A program made the translations under genes and the position numbers. Positions 43,478 to 52,013 of a stretch of DNA of 64,000 bases are shown piece by piece (the first letter of the stretch is position 1; each line of letters begins with the position of its first letter). A model generated the notes under the pieces. It was given only the letters and a program-made list of their open reading frames with translations. It was not told where the DNA came from and did not search any database. The DNA is from Poriferisodalis sp964484385 (GTDB lineage: Bacteria; Actinomycetota; Acidimicrobiia; Acidimicrobiales; Poriferisodalaceae): NCBI GenBank assembly GCA_964484385.1, contig CAZAFV010000003.1, positions 31,115 to 95,114 of the forward strand. Direction: 5' to 3'.

Positions 43478-43531
43478 GTTGCCTGCTCCTGTGTGCTCGC
43501 TACCCGAACGTAGGCGTCCGCGGCGGCCCGG

Positions 43532-43819
43532 CTAGACGCCCTCGACGACCACCATCTGAAACTCGGCGGCACCCGCCCTCACGTCGCGAGCGTGACGGTA
43601 CTTCTCAGAGTCGTAGAAGTTCTTCGCCGAGTCCACATCGGGGAACTCCAGCACCACGATGCGACGATTCTCGTCAGGACCTTCGAGGGTCACTGAATCG
43701 CCGCCGCGCACGATGAATTTCCCGCCGCTCTCGGCGACAGCGGCTGGCGACAGCGCCTTGTACTTCTCGTACTGATCCGGATCGGTGACGTTGACCCGCG
43801 TGATGACGTACGCAGCCAC
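43532..43819 (-). CDS. DUF1330 family protein
   Basis: Protein of 95 residues with the ferredoxin-like DUF1330 pattern: YVITRVNVTDPDQYEKYKAL, GGKFIVRGGDSVTLEG, IVVLEFPDVDSAKNFYDS, and the C-terminal GAAEFQMVVVEG. The family has no settled function; it is related to dimeric alpha-beta barrel enzymes. It lies between the RidA and dioxygenase genes on the minus strand. Confidence 0.85.
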   Translation of the reverse strand: MAAYVITRVNVTDPDQYEKYKALSPAAVAESGGKFIVRGGDSVTLEGPDENRRIVVLEFPDVDSAKNFYDSEKYRHARDVRAGAAEFQMVVVEGV

Positions 43820-43850
43820 GATGTTCCTCTCGTTGCAGGTATCGGACCGG

Positions 43851-44774
43851 CTACGAAACCGAGTTCATGATGGCGTCGCGGCCGTGCTTGAAGCCCGCCG
43901 TCTCGGCCGTGTGATTGAGCGCCAGCTCGGTTTCGAGCTCACCGGCGATGCGTGAATGCCACATCTTGCGCGGCTGGGACATGTCGAACGGCACGCCCTG
44001 GTGCATGAGCCGGCGGTTGTCCCAGATCACGGCCTCGCCCTCGGTCCACGCGTGCTGGTAGGTGCGCGGCGGCTGGCAGGCCTCGTGATTGAGCCGGTCC
44101 AGCAGTGCCACCGACTCGTCTGGATCCATGCCGATGATGTCGTGCGCATGCCGGCCGATCAGCAGATTGGGACGGCCGGTGTCGGGGTGGTACTTCACCA
44201 TCGGCCGGACCGAAATGTCCATGTCGTGATAGCCGTACATGCCGTAGGTGCCGTCGTCCTTCTTCTTCGGCAGCAGACCGGCCCGGCCCTGGCTGTAGTA
44301 GAGCGAGTGGTGCGCTTCGAGCGTGTGCACCAGCTCACGGTCTTCGTCCGACAGCACCTCGTACGCCGCCCGCATGTCGGCCCAGCCGGTGTCGGCGCCG
44401 TCTTCGGGTACCAGCTCGGCGGTGAACACAGCACCCTTGGCCTGCAGCGGCATGTAGGTGCTGTCGTGGTGCCAGCCCCAGTTGCCCTTGAGCGACTTCA
44501 CGAGGTCGTCGCTGGACTCGTGGTGCACCTTGCCGTCTTTGCCGACATTCGAGATGGGTGCCGCGTTGAACTCCAAGTTGCCGAAGCGCAGGGCGAACGC
44601 GTCCTGCTCGTCGTTGGTCAGGAATTGACCGGAGAAGATCAGCAGCGCGTACTCGAGCCATGTCTCATGCAGGGCTTCGAAGGTGGCGTCGTCGATGGAT
44701 CGGAGCTCGATGTCGTGCACCCACGCTCCGAATGTGGCATCGAGCGGTTCGATATTGAGCGTGACAGCCGTCAT
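43851..44774 (-). CDS. TauD/TfdA family Fe(II)/2-oxoglutarate dioxygenase
   Basis: Dioxygenase of 307 residues. The HxD iron pair is in GNWGWHHDSTYMPL, the distal His is in WDNRRLMHQGVPFD, and the oxoglutarate-binding Arg in RKMWHSRIAGE. A TauD-like GAWVHDIELRSIDDATFEAL N-terminus supports ATG 44774. The open frame runs much further upstream, but only noncoding-type sequence lies there. Its substrate may be an aromatic-ether, sulfonate or related carbon source. Divergent from the leader ORF and MFS gene. Confidence 0.87.
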   Translation of the reverse strand: MTAVTLNIEPLDATFGAWVHDIELRSIDDATFEALHETWLEYALLIFSGQFLTNDEQDAFALRFGNLEFNAAPISNVGKDGKVHHESSDDLVKSLKGNWGWHHDSTYMPLQAKGAVFTAELVPEDGADTGWADMRAAYEVLSDEDRELVHTLEAHHSLYYSQGRAGLLPKKKDDGTYGMYGYHDMDISVRPMVKYHPDTGRPNLLIGRHAHDIIGMDPDESVALLDRLNHEACQPPRTYQHAWTEGEAVIWDNRRLMHQGVPFDMSQPRKMWHSRIAGELETELALNHTAETAGFKHGRDAIMNSVS

Positions 44775-44939
44775 GGCCGGATCGTACCACCGCGCCCAAA
44801 ACCCCTTCAGGGTGCAGGCGTCGTCCGCGCCAATCCAGCCCGGGCGGCGGGTGACGCGCCCGCAATCCGGCGAACGGGCGGCGCGCAGGCAAGACTCACC
44901 CCGGTCCGTCCGACCCCCGCCACCAGAAGGAGCAGCGCA

Positions 44940-45008
44940 ATGGCCGATGTCGCATGGTCCTCCGCGACTCAGCGGCCTGCGCGACCGACGTCCGCCGGAG
45001 GGCGATGA
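44940..45008 (+). CDS. 22-residue leader peptide coupled to the MFS gene
   Basis: ATG 44940 follows a strong AGAAGGAG and encodes MADVAWSSATQRPARPTSAG plus GR, ending at TGA 45006-45008. That stop overlaps the MFS start (ATGA at 45005-45008). The MFS start itself has no comparable ribosome site. The arrangement resembles a leader ORF for translational coupling or attenuation. Its Pro/Arg/Ser content shows no specific amino-acid-rich run. Confidence 0.6.
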   Translation: MADVAWSSATQRPARPTSAGGR

Positions 45009-46603
45009 CTGAGGATCTCGCTTCAGCGTCAAGCCCCGCACCGCAGGTCGTCCAACTCCGGCTCAGCGAGGGTGCAGCGCGCCTGGCGCCCAGCGGGGCC
45101 GGCGAGGCGCCGCCGCGCATCGACCGCGTCACGTCCGAGCCCGCAGATCACATCGCACCGCAGCGCATCGACCGTGCAGCGTCGGCGCGCCCGCCGTCGG
45201 CGCCGGGCCCGCACCGGTCCTCCGGCGATGCCGAAGCTCCCCGCAGACGAGCAGGCCTCGCACTGGCGACGGGATCGCTGGCTTTCGTGCTCGGCACGGT
45301 CAACGTCACGGTCACCAATGTGGCCTTCCCAGACATCGTCCGCTCATTCGCCGGGGTCTCCGACGCCATCACCGGCTGGATCGTCAGCGGCTATGCGCTC
45401 GCCTTCGCCTCGACGATCATCGTCGGGGGACGGCTGGCTGATCGCTACGGCCGCCTGCTGGTCTTCCGGCTGGGCGTGCTGGGGCTGCTGGTCTCGTCGA
45501 TCGTCGCGGGGTTCGCGCCGGGCATCGGGGTGTTGCTCGCTGCCCGTGCGGTGCAAGGCCTCTGCGGCGCGCTCACCGTTCCGTCCTCGCTGGCGTTGGT
45601 GCTGCCGCAATTCCCCGCGGGGCGCCAGGCAAGCGTCATCGGCATCTGGGCGGCCGCCGGCATGGTCGCCTCCGGCATCGCTCCCGGAATGGCCGCGGTG
45701 ATCCTGGAGTTCTCCAACTGGCGCGGCGTCTACCTGGCAATCGCGCCAATCGCGGCCCTCGCATTCTTGGGCTCGTTGCGCTTCCTCTACGAGACAGCCA
45801 AGCGAGACCTGCGCACGCCATTGGACCTGCTCGGCGTGATCATGGGCACCGCGGCGGTGTTCCTGATCGTGCTCGCGACGCTGCAGGGCCGCCACTGGGG
45901 CTGGTCGTCGGCCTGGACCTTGGCGTGCTTCGGCGGCGGGGCAGTCCTGCTGCCGCTCTTCTTGCTGCGGTCGGCGCGGCACCCCGAGCCGCTGTTCGAT
46001 CCGCGGCTGTTCCGGATTCGGAGTTTCGCAGTGGCCAACCTCGCGGTTGCGCTGTCGATGATCGGCGCCTTCACGAGCTGGTTCCTCTGGCCGCTGTTCC
46101 TGACGGGAGTGTGGGGCTACAGCCTGCTGGGAGTCGGGCTGGCGTTCACTCCGGCGCCGGTCGTTTCAGGTGCCGTCGCGATCCTGAGCGGACGCTGGGC
46201 CGACAAGCACGGCTTCCGGGGGCTGATGACCTTGGCGTCGCTCTTCGCGACCGCCGGCATGCTGTGGCTGCTGTTCTTCCTCGACGAGAACGTGCGCTAC
46301 TGGCTGGCCTTGTTCCCCTCGACGATGCTGTTCGGGCTCGGCTTGGGCGTGCTTGCCAGCCACCTCAACTCGGCAGCGCTCGCCGACATCCCTGCCGCTT
46401 CGATCGCCACCGCCAACGGCGTCCACCAGTCATTGCGCTATGGATTGGCTGCAGTCGGCGTGGCCGCAGCGATCGCAGTGCTCGGCGGCACCCACGAGGT
46501 GCATCTCTACAACTGGATGTGGCTGCTGCTGGGCGCGCTGCAGGCGCTGTGCATCCCGCTGATGTGGTTCGGCTACCCGCGCGGACCCGCAAGCGCCAGG
46601 TGA
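45005..46603 (+). CDS. MFS transporter, DHA2 (14-TM) family
   Basis: Major-facilitator exporter of 532 residues. A long hydrophilic N-terminus of about 80 residues contains two PxRIDR-type segments, followed by about 14 membrane segments. The family motifs are NVTVTNVAFPDIVRSF, ITGWIVSGYALAFASTIIVGGRLADRYGRL (motif A) and MVASGIAPGMAAVILEFSNWRGVYL (motif C region). DHA2 members export drugs or metabolites. ATG 45005 lies in the leader-stop overlap. An in-frame ATG at 44954 exists but has no ribosome site. Convergent with the DUF3237 gene. Confidence 0.87.
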   Translation: MTEDLASASSPAPQVVQLRLSEGAARLAPSGAGEAPPRIDRVTSEPADHIAPQRIDRAASARPPSAPGPHRSSGDAEAPRRRAGLALATGSLAFVLGTVNVTVTNVAFPDIVRSFAGVSDAITGWIVSGYALAFASTIIVGGRLADRYGRLLVFRLGVLGLLVSSIVAGFAPGIGVLLAARAVQGLCGALTVPSSLALVLPQFPAGRQASVIGIWAAAGMVASGIAPGMAAVILEFSNWRGVYLAIAPIAALAFLGSLRFLYETAKRDLRTPLDLLGVIMGTAAVFLIVLATLQGRHWGWSSAWTLACFGGGAVLLPLFLLRSARHPEPLFDPRLFRIRSFAVANLAVALSMIGAFTSWFLWPLFLTGVWGYSLLGVGLAFTPAPVVSGAVAILSGRWADKHGFRGLMTLASLFATAGMLWLLFFLDENVRYWLALFPSTMLFGLGLGVLASHLNSAALADIPAASIATANGVHQSLRYGLAAVGVAAAIAVLGGTHEVHLYNWMWLLLGALQALCIPLMWFGYPRGPASAR

Positions 46604-46639
46604 TGCAGCCCGACCCAGCACCGGGGCGGCGCCGACCGG

Positions 46640-47062
46640 CTACAGCAGCTCGTAGACCTCGTAGGCCAGCTTGCCGTCGTCGAGCGAGCCGATGCCGATG
46701 GCCTGGATCTTGTTGAGCCAGTTGTACGGGCCCTCCATCGACGTCTGGAAGGTGGGCGCGGACCGCGGCGAGCCGTCGCCGTAGATCTTTCCCTGGTACT
46801 CCATCAGGATGTCGATTTCGTCGTCGGTGCGGATCGAGATGCGCACGTCGAGATGCATCGTGCCGTCGGCAGCGCGGTACAGCCAGTCGCCTGACGGGCC
46901 CAAGATGGTGCCGTTGATGCGCTCGCCGGTGACGGTGCCGCCGTCGACCGAGGCGACCATCCGGGTGCCGGCTGGCCCGCCGCGGATGCGAGCGGCATTG
47001 GACAGGTCGGCATCGATGTCCATTCTGAACAGGTGCCGTACTGGCAGTGACGTTTCTGACAT
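46640..47062 (-). CDS. DUF3237 family protein
   Basis: Protein of 140 residues with the DUF3237 barrel pattern: HLFRMDIDADLSNA at the start, GGTVTGERINGTILGPSGDWL, HLDVRISIRTDDEIDILMEYQG, and a C-terminal NWLNKIQAIGIGSL. Function is not established for the family, whose members often sit near catabolic genes. A 16-base tandem duplication lies just upstream (47083-47114). Confidence 0.82.
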   Translation of the reverse strand: MSETSLPVRHLFRMDIDADLSNAARIRGGPAGTRMVASVDGGTVTGERINGTILGPSGDWLYRAADGTMHLDVRISIRTDDEIDILMEYQGKIYGDGSPRSAPTFQTSMEGPYNWLNKIQAIGIGSLDDGKLAYEVYELL

Positions 47063-47082
47063 GTGGGTGCTCCTTGCTTATG

Positions 47083-47114
47083 GCTTATGGAGATCAGGGC
47101 TTATGGAGATCAGG
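47083..47114 (+). repeat. 16-bp tandem duplication
   Basis: gcttatggagatcagg occurs twice in tandem between DUF3237 and the gene upstream of it, possibly slippage. Confidence 0.85.
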
Positions 47115-47127
47115 GCGCCTTGTGGGA

Positions 47128-47916
47128 CTACATCGTGAAGCGCAGGCTGCGGGCGGCGTGGGCGCCGAGCTCGGCATCGCCCGACCACGTCACCAAGCCC
47201 GCAGCGATCGGGCCCTCAGGATCGATTCGTCCGCAGGTGAGGTCCATGAACGCCATCGAGTCGCAGTGCAGCGTGACGGTGGGGTTCTCGACGTGGTCCA
47301 CCTCGCGGGCGCGGCCCTCAACCTGCACGTAGATGTCGCGCTCGACAGCGCCGGTGATGTCGAAGCGCATCGTGGCGCCGTCGGGCAGGCCGACCCGCTT
47401 GCCTGCGATGTAGCCGATCGACAGGTGTACCTCGTTCAGCGCCATCTCGGCGGCGGGGCCGCCGTTGCCGGTCGGCAGGCCCAGCGGGGTGCGGCAGTCG
47501 CGCTCGTGCATCCAGTGATCGAACTCTCGGATGGCCATGAAGCGACCGTAGGTGCCCGGTCCGACGGGGGTCATCGATCCGCGGTCGAACACCTCCTCGT
47601 CGAGCGCCTCGAGCTGTGCAGCGCGTTCGTCCCACACCTGGGCGGCCAACGCCGTCAGCTCCGGCCCGCTCATCGCCATGGCCGCCGAGAAGAGGCCGGG
47701 AATCTCGCCGAACGGGGGCGGTGTCTCGACTGATTCGGGCAGCCAGCCCGACAGGCCTTGCTCGACGGACACCTGGTGTGCCAGCACGCCCTTGACGGTC
47801 CAGTCGGGGCAGTGCGACTGCACGTCCCACTGGTCACCCGCGAGCGAGCCGTAGAGCTCCTTCGAGCTCGCCCAGCAAGCCTTGAGGTTGTCGATGATGA
47901 GTTGCGGCTGACTCAT
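47128..47916 (-). CDS. Mycothiol-dependent maleylpyruvate-isomerase family protein
   Basis: DinB-fold protein of 262 residues (TIGR03083-type). The N-terminal helix bundle has HCPDWTVKGVLAHQVSVEQG (metal His in LAHQ) and AIREFDHWMHERD, with the second and third His in the HWMHE segment. A C-terminal alpha-beta domain follows (TLHCDSMAFMDLTCG). The family includes mycothiol-dependent isomerases and detoxifying enzymes. Mca is also encoded in this window, consistent with mycothiol use. Confidence 0.82.
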   Translation of the reverse strand: MSQPQLIIDNLKACWASSKELYGSLAGDQWDVQSHCPDWTVKGVLAHQVSVEQGLSGWLPESVETPPPFGEIPGLFSAAMAMSGPELTALAAQVWDERAAQLEALDEEVFDRGSMTPVGPGTYGRFMAIREFDHWMHERDCRTPLGLPTGNGGPAAEMALNEVHLSIGYIAGKRVGLPDGATMRFDITGAVERDIYVQVEGRAREVDHVENPTVTLHCDSMAFMDLTCGRIDPEGPIAAGLVTWSGDAELGAHAARSLRFTM

Positions 47917-47995
47917 GGTGGCTGTCCTGTTCTGTTCTGGGCCTGTGCTGTGTTGGCCCTGTGCTGTTGGTCTGGTGGTGGAAGATCCTGCGGCT

Positions 47996-48907
47996 TCAGC
48001 CGGTCTCGGCGCGGATGCGCTCGATAATCTCGCCCAGCCGGTCGATCATGGCCTCGACCGAGCGGGCACCGGCTTGGAAGATGGCGGTCACGTTCACCGA
48101 GGCCCAGTCGAATCCCAGCGCCGCGACCACTGCGGCCCGCTCGCCGATGGCCTCCAGGTCTTTGTAGAAGCCCTTATCGGCGTCGGTGCGCGGCGGCGGG
48201 GCCAGCATGAGCTGCATGCCGATGGAGTCGGGGTCGCGACCGAAATCGTCCTCGGCCCGGCGGCGTATCTCCGTCATGCACTCGAGCGCCCGCTCGTCGC
48301 TGACGCCCGACGCCATCCAGCCGTCGCCCTTCTGGGCGGTGCGTCGCAGCGCGGCACGGCTGTCGCCGCCGATCCACAGCGGGATGCCGGCGCCCTGGGG
48401 CGACACGGGCTCCATGCCCATGTCGCGGCTGTTGTAGTGCTCGCCGGAATACTCGATCCGGCCGCCTGCCCAGTAGGTGCGCATGAGGTCGATGGCCTCG
48501 TCCATGCGCTTGCCGCGAGTACTGAAGTCCTCCTCGAGGGCGTCGTACTCGGAGTCCTGCCAGCCCACGCCGATGCCGAGGCGCACCCGCCCGTTCGACA
48601 GCGTGTCCAGCGTGGAGATCTGCTTGGCCACCAGCACGGGCTGGCGCTGCGGCAGCACCAGCACTTCGGTCGACAGCGAGACTCGCTCGGTCACGGCTGC
48701 CACGTTGGCCAGCAGCATCAGCGCCTCGAGAATCGGCATGTTGGCGGGGTAGATGGTGAAGCGTCCCTCGCCTGGGTGCCCCATCACCACATGGTCGAAT
48801 GCCGCAATCTCGTCGTAGCCCAGATCCTCGATGGCCTTGGCCAGGTCGAGTACACGCTGAGGTCCTTCCCGGAACGCAATGGACGGGAAGTCGACGGCGA
48901 TCTTCAT
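47996..48907 (-). CDS. LLM-class F420-dependent oxidoreductase
   Basis: TIM-barrel LLM oxidoreductase of 303 residues. It has KIAVDFPSIAFREGPQRVLDLAKAIEDLGYDE, VVMGHPGEG, VSLSTEVLVLPQRQPVLVAKQ, LSNGRVRLGIGVGWQDSEYDAL and GIPLWIGGDSRAALRR. LLM proteins reduce or oxidise diverse substrates with F420 or FMN. It lies downstream of the MaoC pair on the same strand and may use the same acyl-CoA-like substrate route. Confidence 0.87.
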   Translation of the reverse strand: MKIAVDFPSIAFREGPQRVLDLAKAIEDLGYDEIAAFDHVVMGHPGEGRFTIYPANMPILEALMLLANVAAVTERVSLSTEVLVLPQRQPVLVAKQISTLDTLSNGRVRLGIGVGWQDSEYDALEEDFSTRGKRMDEAIDLMRTYWAGGRIEYSGEHYNSRDMGMEPVSPQGAGIPLWIGGDSRAALRRTAQKGDGWMASGVSDERALECMTEIRRRAEDDFGRDPDSIGMQLMLAPPPRTDADKGFYKDLEAIGERAAVVAALGFDWASVNVTAIFQAGARSVEAMIDRLGEIIERIRAETG

Positions 48908-48921
48908 GCGTGAACCCTCTC

Positions 48922-49365
48922 CTACGTCGTGGGCAGGCGGACCCTAGCTGTCGCCGGCATGAGCAGCCTCCCGTCGGAGGTGTGCTCGGCGATCTCCAGC
49001 TCGACGACGCCCGTCTCGGAGTCGACGGACGTCACCGTGCCCGAGAACACCAGCTCCTCGCCCGGGAGACCGCTGGCGCGGTTCTGCCATGTGACGCCCA
49101 GCAGCCGGGCGGCCGGTCCCGCCCAGTCCGTCACGAACTGCGTGAGCCATGCGCCCTGCAGCGGACCGTGCACGATGATGTCGTCGTGCCCCTCGAAGCG
49201 GGCGTACTCGCGGTCGTAGTGGATCCGGTGCGGGTTGTGGCTGGCGGCGCTGTAGAGGAAGAGTTGCGCCTCGTCGGGGAACTTGTGCATTGGCGGCAGT
49301 TGCTGGCCGGCCTTGAGCGTCTCGAGGTGGGGTACTGCGGCGGCTGTGTCGGTGTCAGTGCTCAT
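48922..49365 (-). CDS. MaoC-like dehydratase subunit (hot-dog)
   Basis: Hot-dog protein of 147 residues. AASHNPHRIHYDREYAR carries the hydratase dyad (Asn/His and Asp positions of MaoC), followed by IIVHGPLQGAWL. It starts at ATG 49365 in a four-base overlap with the preceding gene, so both are coupled. Together they should form one heteromeric 2-enoyl-CoA or ACP hydratase, in which this subunit supplies the catalytic dyad. Confidence 0.82.
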   Translation of the reverse strand: MSTDTDTAAAVPHLETLKAGQQLPPMHKFPDEAQLFLYSAASHNPHRIHYDREYARFEGHDDIIVHGPLQGAWLTQFVTDWAGPAARLLGVTWQNRASGLPGEELVFSGTVTSVDSETGVVELEIAEHTSDGRLLMPATARVRLPTT

Positions 49366-49853
49366 CGTGCGATGCCGATCATGCGGGAACGGGCGACTTC
49401 GTCGCCGAATTGGTTGACGAAGGTGGTCTCGCGCACTTGCCGCACGAACGGCCCCTTGCGGCCCTCCTTCTGGTCGACGGCGGCGAGCCGGACAGTCGCG
49501 GTGATCTCGTCGCCGACGCAGACGGGTTCGAGAAAGTCCCATTCCTCGCCGCCGAACATCACCCGGTCGACTCGCAGCCGGATCCTGGTGCCCTCGCGGT
49601 ACAGGCCGTCGGTGCGCAGGTCGGATGCCGTTCTCGGCTGCACCACGGCATGGGTGACGTAGGTGGGCGGCGCCACCAGCGTCCGGTACCCGGCCGCCTG
49701 GGCCGCGACCTCATCGAAGTAGATGGGGTTCTCGTCGCCGACGGCGTATGCGTACCGCTGCGCCTCCCGACGGTCGATGACGGTGGTGACCGGTCCCGAC
49801 AGCACTTCGCCGACGCGCTCCAGCGTCTCGGCCGGAATCAGCGACTCGCTCAT
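49362..49853 (-). CDS. FAS1-like dehydratase domain protein (hydratase partner subunit)
   Basis: Hot-dog protein of 163 residues: REAQRYAYAVGDENPIYFDEVAAQAAGYRTLVAPPTY, IRLRVDRVMFGGEEWDF and QKEGRKGPFVRQVRETTF. This is the noncatalytic-type FAS1-like dehydratase half found beside MaoC subunits, as in HadA with HadB in mycobacteria. The two-gene coupled arrangement contrasts with the fused two-domain version at 10936-11982. Confidence 0.82.
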   Translation of the reverse strand: MSESLIPAETLERVGEVLSGPVTTVIDRREAQRYAYAVGDENPIYFDEVAAQAAGYRTLVAPPTYVTHAVVQPRTASDLRTDGLYREGTRIRLRVDRVMFGGEEWDFLEPVCVGDEITATVRLAAVDQKEGRKGPFVRQVRETTFVNQFGDEVARSRMIGIAR

Positions 49854-49903
49854 GTTGTTGACATTACGTCGCTAGCGTCTGTGACACAGCAGGAGGAAAC
49901 ACC

Positions 49904-50557
49904 GTGGCGTTGTGGTCGAGGAAGCTGGAGATTCCGGAAGCCGACGCCGCGTTGCCCGGTCGCAGCCAGACGATGCCGGTCGCTCCGGCGCATGTCGTGC
50001 TCGGAACGTCGATGACGCCGCCGTTCCCCGACGGCTTCAAGCAGGTCGTGGTCGGCATGGGCTGTTTCTGGGGAGTGGAGCGCATCTTCTGGCAGCTGCC
50101 CGGCGTGCACACGACGGCGGTGGGCTACGCGGGCGGCCACACGCCGAACCCCAGCTACGAAGAGGTGTGCTCGGGGCTGACCGGGCACAATGAAGTGGCC
50201 CTCGTGGTTTTCGATCCAGCGGTCACGAGCATCGACGCCATGCTGAAGGCCTTCTGGGAAGGGCACGACCCCACCCAGGGCATGCGGCAGGGCAATGACA
50301 TCGGCACGCAGTACCGGTCGGGCATCTACGTATTCGACGAAGCCGACCTGGCAGCCGCGGAGGCCTCCCGCGACATGTTCCAAGGCGTGCTCGACGGCGC
50401 CGGACTCGGCCGCATCACCACCGAGATCTGCCTGGCCGGGCCCTTCTACTACGCCGAGGACTACCACCAGCAGTACCTGCACAAAATCCCGTGGGGCTAC
50501 TGCGGCCTGGGCAGCACCGGCCAGACCTGCCCGGTGGGCGTCGCCGCCGCCGACTGA
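49904..50557 (+). CDS. msrA: Peptide-methionine (S)-S-oxide reductase
   Basis: MsrA of 217 residues. It repairs oxidised methionine in proteins. VVGMGCFWGVERIFWQLPGV has the catalytic Cys, then TAVGYAGGHTPNPSYEEVCSG and QYRSGIYVF. The C-terminal TGQTCPVG provides a recycling Cys. The start is a GTG behind AGGAGG. An N-terminal extension of about 45 residues is typical of the longer MsrA type. It is divergent from the FAS1-like gene and convergent with an LLM gene. Confidence 0.93.
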   Translation: MALWSRKLEIPEADAALPGRSQTMPVAPAHVVLGTSMTPPFPDGFKQVVVGMGCFWGVERIFWQLPGVHTTAVGYAGGHTPNPSYEEVCSGLTGHNEVALVVFDPAVTSIDAMLKAFWEGHDPTQGMRQGNDIGTQYRSGIYVFDEADLAAAEASRDMFQGVLDGAGLGRITTEICLAGPFYYAEDYHQQYLHKIPWGYCGLGSTGQTCPVGVAAAD

Positions 50558-50584
50558 GCTGCGCCCCCTCGGCGTGCCGCCGAA

Positions 50585-51580
50585 TCAGGCGAAGGCGTCC
50601 GCGAACGCCGCCATCGTCTCATCGGTCACGGCGCGCCGGTCGTCACCCCACGGCAGCGGCATCAGCACCGGGTACTCCACGCCCGCGTCCACGTAGGCCC
50701 GTGTGAACTCGCCGATCTCGGCGGGCGTGCCGATGAAGTCGATCGCCTGGATCATCTCATTCGAGATAGCAGCGAGCGCGCCGTCGCGATCCCGCTCGGA
50801 CTGGCGGGCGCGGGCTTCGTCCACCTCGTCGCCGAAGCCCGCGGCCCGGAAAGCGTTGGCGTAGCCGTCGGCCATGGTGTAGTTGAGCAAGTCGCGCTGC
50901 GCTGAGCGGGCCGAGCGTTCCAGCTCGCCGGCCGCGGCATGGACATAGCAGATGATCTGCGCGTCGCCGCCCTTGCGGACCTCGGCCACGACGCTCGGGA
51001 CGTGCGAGGCGGGCAGGTAGTTGAGCAGGACACCGTCGGCCACCTCGCCCGCCAACCGCAGCATCTGCGGGTTGAGTGCTGCGAGCACGATCTTCGGTCG
51101 GCGCTCGCCCAGCCGCATCGCGAGACGGAACCGGCGCACCTGCCAGAAATCGCCCTCGAAGGTCACCGATTCGCCGCTCAGGCACTCGCGCAGCAGTGCC
51201 ACGTACTCGCGCATCATCGCAATGGGGCGCTCCGGCGGCGGTTCGCCGTGCTGGCGGAGGATGCCGGGTGCCGAGACGCCGAGCCCGACCAGCACGTCCC
51301 GGTCGTCACTCAGCGATTGCAGGGTGGCGGCCGTCATGGCCACAACTGTGGGGGCGCGCAGCTGGATGGGAATGATGCCGGTTGCCAGATCGAGGCCGGG
51401 CGCAGCGTGGGCGACGGCACCCAGGAGCGAGAAGGCATCGGTTCCGGTTGCCTCGACTGTCCAGATCGACGAGTATCCCTGTGCCTCGGCAGAACAGGCG
51501 ATGTCGGTGACAGCGGCTGGCCCCAGCACCCCCAGGCTGCCGAAGGTCACGCCATAGGGAAGTGGTCCGTTCGCGCTCAT
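50585..51580 (-). CDS. LLM-class flavin-dependent oxidoreductase
   Basis: LLM oxidoreductase of 331 residues: LGVLGPAAVTDIACSAEAQGYSSIWTVEATGTD, LDLATGIIPIQLRAPTVVAMTAAT, DVLVGLGVSAPGILRQHG and IVLAALNPQMLRLAGEVADGVLLNYL. Function within the family is unknown. It is the third LLM gene in the window, consistent with F420-rich metabolism. Divergent from a small acidic protein gene. Confidence 0.85.
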   Translation of the reverse strand: MSANGPLPYGVTFGSLGVLGPAAVTDIACSAEAQGYSSIWTVEATGTDAFSLLGAVAHAAPGLDLATGIIPIQLRAPTVVAMTAATLQSLSDDRDVLVGLGVSAPGILRQHGEPPPERPIAMMREYVALLRECLSGESVTFEGDFWQVRRFRLAMRLGERRPKIVLAALNPQMLRLAGEVADGVLLNYLPASHVPSVVAEVRKGGDAQIICYVHAAAGELERSARSAQRDLLNYTMADGYANAFRAAGFGDEVDEARARQSERDRDGALAAISNEMIQAIDFIGTPAEIGEFTRAYVDAGVEYPVLMPLPWGDDRRAVTDETMAAFADAFA

Positions 51581-51654
51581 GGCGGCGCACCGTACCCGCC
51601 GACCGTGCCGTTCGCCGGTGCTGTTGCGCGCGTTTGTGAGCAGTTATGTGACGT

Positions 51655-51668
51655 GTCAGTGAACTGAC
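51655..51668. promoter_or_regulatory. Palindrome in the divergent LLM / small-protein promoter
   Basis: GTCAGT and ACTGAC pair exactly around GA. It is located 88 bases before the small gene and 75 bases from the LLM start. Candidate operator only. Confidence 0.3.
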
Positions 51669-51755
51669 GGTGACCGGCGTCGGGTGCGAGATAGGGTGAG
51701 GTTCACAGCCAGCAACGCCGTCTGCACAGACGTCGGGAGCGGGGAGGAAACAGAG

Positions 51756-51980
51756 ATGACCGAGACAACGGAACCGACTCGGACAGCTGAGCCCCGGATC
51801 ATCTCCGACGCACTCGAGGTCATCGACAGTGCGTTGGGCGACTTCTTCAGCCGCGAACTGGTCTCGTCGGTCGAGGTCACCGATGTGCTGCTCGACGTGC
51901 GAACACTGCTGCGCCGGGGCGACGAAGCCACAGAGCTGCCCACGATCACCAAGGCCGATCAGGACGTCGCCCGAGCCTGA
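51756..51980 (+). CDS. Small acidic protein of unknown function
   Basis: Protein of 74 residues with no family I recognise. ATG 51756 is preceded by GGGAGG. After a Thr/Glu-rich N-terminus it forms likely helices: RIISDALEVIDSALGDFFSREL and VTDVLLDVRTLLRRGDEA. Acidic, without signal or membrane segment. The upstream palindrome may control it. Confidence 0.6.
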   Translation: MTETTEPTRTAEPRIISDALEVIDSALGDFFSRELVSSVEVTDVLLDVRTLLRRGDEATELPTITKADQDVARA

Positions 51981-52013
51981 GTCAACGGCGCTGGCACCGC
52001 GCCTGAGCTCGGC

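Noticed and set aside
44954..45004. Longer MFS protein from ATG 44954
   Set aside because: This ATG lacks a ribosome site, and the ATGA overlap with the well-supported leader ORF favours 45005.
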